From assembly GCA_030266245.1 (NCBI GenBank), contig JAJDHP010000009.1, positions 1 through 33,523 of the forward strand: a DNA stretch of 33,523 nucleotides. Direction: 5' to 3'. Source of the stretch: Methanimicrococcus sp. OttesenSCG-928-J09. GTDB taxonomy: Archaea > Halobacteriota > Methanosarcinia > Methanosarcinales > Methanosarcinaceae. The notes below the pieces were generated by a model, which did not search any database, had not been told where the DNA came from, and saw only the letters and a program-made list of their open reading frames with translations. The position numbers and the translations under genes are program-made. The first letter of the stretch is position 1, and every line of letters starts with the position of its first letter. Shown one piece after another: positions 30,664 to 33,523 of this stretch.

Positions 30664-31848
30664 TTATTTTTTCTTCAGCTGCTGATACAATCTCGCCTGG
30701 AAACCGTGATATTTACAATATCCTTCGGCATCTTTCTGATCAATTGTTTGACTGTCAAAAGACACCAGATCTTCAGAATAAAGAGCGAATGGAGAGTCAC
30801 GGGCGACAACAATAAGACTGCCTTTGTAAAGCTTCACTTTAACAGTTCCGGTGACACGTTCCTGAGTTTTGTCAATAAATGCATTTAAATCGGCATAAAG
30901 CGGCTCATCGACAAGACCCTGATAAGCGAGTTCAGACCACTGGATATCAACATTTGCTTTGAATTTAAGTTCGGCACGAGTCAAGACGAGATGTTCTAAA
31001 TCTTTGTGACATTTCAGCAAAATCGTTGCAGCCGGATGTTCATAATTTTCACGGGCTTTGAGACCGAGAATACGGTCTTCCACCATATCAGAACGACCAA
31101 TACCATTTTCACCGCCGATTTGATTCAGCTTTTTAATTAAATCATACCCTTTCATTTTTTGACCGTCAAGCGAAACCGGAACACCATTTTCAAAACCGAT
31201 AACAATCATAGTCGGTTTGTCAGGTGCGTTTTCGGGGGATGTCGTCCATTCATAAATTTCTTCGGGCGGAACAAAACCCGGGTCTTCAAGGCGACCGCCT
31301 TCAATACTGCGGCTCCATAAGTTTTCATCAACACTCCACGGCTTATCTTTGGTAGCGGCAACAGGAATATTGTGGCACTTCGCGTATTCAATTTCCCATT
31401 CGCGCGTCAGATTGCGTTCACGCATCGGTGCGATGACATCTTTACCGGTTGATCTGAAAATTGTTTCAAAGCGGAGCTGGTCGTTGCCTTTTCCAGTACA
31501 GCCGTGAGCGAATGCGGCAGCACCTTCTTTTTCAGCGATTTCGACCACTTTTTTAGCAATCAGCGGGCGTGCGATGGAAGTTCCCATCACATAACCTTCA
31601 TAGTTGCCGTTCGCTTTTATCAGCGGGAAAATATAATCGGCGACGAATTCATCTTTTGCGTCAATCGTGTAATGCTTGTCGCTGATCAGTTTTGCCTTTT
31701 CTTCGGCATTCTTAACTTCGTTTTCAGGCTGGCCGACATCAACAGAAACCGTAATGACCTCATCAAATCCGTAATCTTCTTTCAGCATCGGAATACATAC
31801 AGAAGTATCAAGACCGCCTGAATAGGAAAGTATTGCTTTTTTAACCAT
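30664..31848 (-). CDS. argG: Argininosuccinate synthase
   Basis: Joins citrulline and aspartate using ATP, releasing AMP and pyrophosphate, in arginine synthesis. At 394 residues it is of normal length. The N-terminal PP-loop YSGGLDTS is at 9-16, and the typical segments [18 protein letters not shown] and [11 protein letters not shown] are present, covering the ATP and citrulline sites. The ATG at 31846-31848 is preceded by AAGTGA. It is transcribed in the same direction as cpgS, 349 bp away across a purine-rich gap, so a separate promoter is likely. Ppa, elsewhere in the window, would remove its pyrophosphate product, but that is general metabolism, not linkage. Confidence 0.97.
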   Translation of the reverse strand: MVKKAILSYSGGLDTSVCIPMLKEDYGFDEVITVSVDVGQPENEVKNAEEKAKLISDKHYTIDAKDEFVADYIFPLIKANGNYEGYVMGTSIARPLIAKKVVEIAEKEGAAAFAHGCTGKGNDQLRFETIFRSTGKDVIAPMRERNLTREWEIEYAKCHNIPVAATKDKPWSVDENLWSRSIEGGRLEDPGFVPPEEIYEWTTSPENAPDKPTMIVIGFENGVPVSLDGQKMKGYDLIKKLNQIGGENGIGRSDMVEDRILGLKARENYEHPAATILLKCHKDLEHLVLTRAELKFKANVDIQWSELAYQGLVDEPLYADLNAFIDKTQERVTGTVKVKLYKGSLIVVARDSPFALYSEDLVSFDSQTIDQKDAEGYCKYHGFQARLYQQLKKK

Positions 31849-32197
31849 TATTTTTCACTTTTGTAGGAAAAATAATCATTATTCTTAAAGTTTTTCCATA
31901 ACTCTGTCATTAAAATTCATGATGCCACTCGTCACTCATTTAAATAATTGAGATAAAAATGGAAAAGAGAATACGATAAAATGAGATGAAAATACCATCG
32001 TGGATACAATAAAATGAAACAAATGAAACTAAAAGAAATAAAAGTAAAGAGAAAAAAAGGTAAAGAGAAACAAACATAAAAAGGAAACAAACAAAAAAAG
32101 AAACTAAAATAAAAAGGGAACAAAAATAAAATATGAAAAACCGCCATTTGTCATGGCAGTTCTTTCATTTGTCCTGTGTTCGTTTTTATAAATCTTC
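31849..32197. other. Purine-rich gap upstream of argG
   Basis: A 349-bp stretch whose plus strand from 31950 to 32130 is nearly all A and G with scattered C and T (AAAGAGAAACAAACATAAAA-type pieces), so the argG message would have a pyrimidine-rich leader. A short hairpin, GCCAT (32142-32146) and ATGGC (32153-32157), precedes the cpgS end and may help termination. No gene; the hydrophobic minus-strand frame here reflects composition. Confidence 0.5.
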
Positions 32198-33523
32198 TTA
32201 GTTTTTGATTTTTTTGACGAAATCTGTCAACACATCTTCCATGTCGGGGTGTCCGATTTCTTGGAGGCTGTAGTTCACGCGTGTGTTGGGTTTATCAATT
32301 TTTATGACGCGAGCAAGGTCAATCGGCGTTCCGATGATAACACTGTCACAGTCGGTGCGCTCGATTGTTGCGGCCAAATCTTTCATTTGTTCTTCGCCGT
32401 AACCCATTGCGGGAAGCAGTCCTTTGACATTCGGATAGATACGGAATGTTTCAGCGATTTTTCCGACCGCATACGGTTTCGGGTCGACGATTTCGGCAGC
32501 GCCAAAGCGCTTGGCGGCAACAATGCCTGCACCGATTCCCATTTCACCGTGCGTGAGCGTCGGTCCGTCTTCAATGACTAAAACGCGCTTTCCGCGAATG
32601 ACATCGGGGTCATCCACGCTGATTGTAGAAGCGGCATCAATAACAGTGGCATTCGGATTGACACGTTCAACATTGTTTCTGACGGTTTGGATATTGTCAA
32701 AGTCGGCGCTGTCAATTTTGTTAATCACAACAATATCCGCGATGCGCAGAGTCACTTCGCCGGGATAATATGAAAGTTCGTGTCCGGGGCGGTGCGGGTC
32801 AACAACTGTAACCATGAGGTCCGGTTTATAGAACGGGAAATCATTGTTTCCGCCGTCCCACAAAATCACATCGCAGCCATCGGGGTCGTTTTCGGCGGCA
32901 CGCAGAATTGCCTCATAATCAACGCCGGCATAGATAACATTGCCGCGCGCGATATGAGGTTCATATTCTTCCATTTCTTCAATGGTGCAGCTGTATTTCT
33001 TTAAGTCATCGATTGCGGCGAAGCGCTGCACTTTTTGAGCAACGAGGTCACCGTACGGCATCGGGTGGCGGATGGCGATGACTTTGAGTCCGTGCGACAT
33101 CAAAACTTCAGCGATGCGGCGAGTGGTCTGACTTTTACCGCAGCCTGTGCGTACTGCACCGACAGCAATGACGGGTTTTGTGCTTTTGATCATGGTGTTT
33201 TTGTAACCCATGAGCGTAAAGTCCGCTCCGGCAGCGTTGACAATTGCGCCGATGCGCATGACTTCCGCATACGGAACGTCGCTGTACGCAAAGACACATT
33301 CGTCTGCATCCAATTCTTTAATGAGACGCGGCAATTCAGCCTGCTCATAAATCGGAATACCTTCAGGGTAAAGGCTGCCTGCAAGTTCTGCGGGATATTT
33401 TCTTCCGGCAATATCCGGGATTTGCGCGGCGGTGAACGCAACGATCTGATAAGCAGGATTGTCGCGGTAGCAGGTGTTGAAATTGTGGAAATCTCTTCCG
33501 GCTGCGCCGACAATAATAATTTT
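32198..33523 (-). CDS. cpgS: Cyclic 2,3-diphosphoglycerate synthase, 5' end cut by window edge
   Basis: Forms cyclic 2,3-diphosphoglycerate from 2,3-diphosphoglycerate with ATP. The product is a solute and phosphoglycerate reserve known from methanogens. 441 residues are visible and the frame is open to the right edge, beginning KIIIVGAAGRDFHNFNT, so probably only a few residues are missing. An apparent TTG start at 33334 lies inside the gene and is not the true start. The P-loop-like segment AVGAVRTGCGKSQTT, the LWDGGNNDFPFYKPD motif, VVDPHRPGHEL and VINKIDSAD (GTPase-like base-recognition region) identify the COG2403 group. It is upstream of argG on the same strand. Whether this lineage accumulates the compound is unknown. 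Confidence 0.92.
   Translation of the reverse strand, partial: KIIIVGAAGRDFHNFNTCYRDNPAYQIVAFTAAQIPDIAGRKYPAELAGSLYPEGIPIYEQAELPRLIKELDADECVFAYSDVPYAEVMRIGAIVNAAGADFTLMGYKNTMIKSTKPVIAVGAVRTGCGKSQTTRRIAEVLMSHGLKVIAIRHPMPYGDLVAQKVQRFAAIDDLKKYSCTIEEMEEYEPHIARGNVIYAGVDYEAILRAAENDPDGCDVILWDGGNNDFPFYKPDLMVTVVDPHRPGHELSYYPGEVTLRIADIVVINKIDSADFDNIQTVRNNVERVNPNATVIDAASTISVDDPDVIRGKRVLVIEDGPTLTHGEMGIGAGIVAAKRFGAAEIVDPKPYAVGKIAETFRIYPNVKGLLPAMGYGEEQMKDLAATIERTDCDSVIIGTPIDLARVIKIDKPNTRVNYSLQEIGHPDMEDVLTDFVKKIKN

Noticed and set aside
31932-32147. 71-codon Phe-rich frame before argG
   Set aside because: It is the complement of a purine-rich low-complexity tract, with Phe, Leu and Ser repeats and no start signal.
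32198-33334. cpgS starting at the TTG at 33334
   Set aside because: The frame continues in register to the right edge with conserved family sequence, so the TTG is internal.
1-33523. tRNA, rRNA, integrase, transposase or phage genes
   Set aside because: I looked on both strands for the tRNA T-loop pattern and for recombinase motifs and found none I could support. A tRNAscan and profile search would settle this.

Overview
The window is archaeal and most likely comes from a methanogen of the Methanosarcinales. It carries an archaeal clamp-loader small subunit (RFC), the PCNA-binding repair protein NreA, an archaeal SUI1/aIF1 factor, a DacZ-type diadenylate cyclase, a hexulose-phosphate synthase-RraA fusion and a cyclic 2,3-diphosphoglycerate synthase. 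Ribosome-binding sites are of the GGAGG/GGTGA type. The intergenic DNA is AT-rich, long and full of repeats. A gut-associated relative such as Methanimicrococcus or Methanolapillus would fit, but that is a guess from gene content, not a placement.

Layout, left to right. A 24-bp tandem array touches the left edge (1-240). Then come ppa (minus), a 1,882-residue DUF4011-type SF1 helicase-nuclease (minus), a repeat-rich gap (6728-7592), nnr (minus), a TrkA-N/DHH phosphoesterase and a nucleotidyltransferase-like gene (plus), a gap with a second 24-bp array, aIF1 (minus), a small winged-helix protein and nreA (plus), and a gap with a composite repeat. These are followed by a methyltransferase, a small integral membrane protein and rfcS (all minus). 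Next are two divergently transcribed DAC-domain genes (19355-22175), pyrI and pyrB (minus, ATGA overlap), the HPS-RraA fusion and a class V aminotransferase (both plus), a 1.15-kb gap with a 26-bp array, ilvD (minus), a frameshifted small gene, argG (minus) and cpgS (minus, cut by the right edge).

Most genes are housekeeping: pyrimidine, arginine and branched-chain amino acid synthesis, pentose supply, cofactor repair, replication and repair. Accessory features are the helicase-nuclease, which resembles proteins linked to phage defence, and the pair of DAC-domain proteins. These DAC proteins carry complementary deviations from the canonical DGA and RHR motifs.

The least explained part is intergenic. 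A twin stem-loop element (a nested palindrome of about 107 bp, then 23-29 bp, then a hairpin of about 50-66 bp) occurs four times. Two copies lead into a conserved motif, GCATGGGCAGGTGCATAT or a close variant, which borders GCA-rich DNA (a 26-bp array in one case). A 24-bp satellite family occurs at three loci in both orientations. Most copies lie between convergent gene ends. I saw no tRNA, rRNA, CRISPR array, transposase or phage gene.
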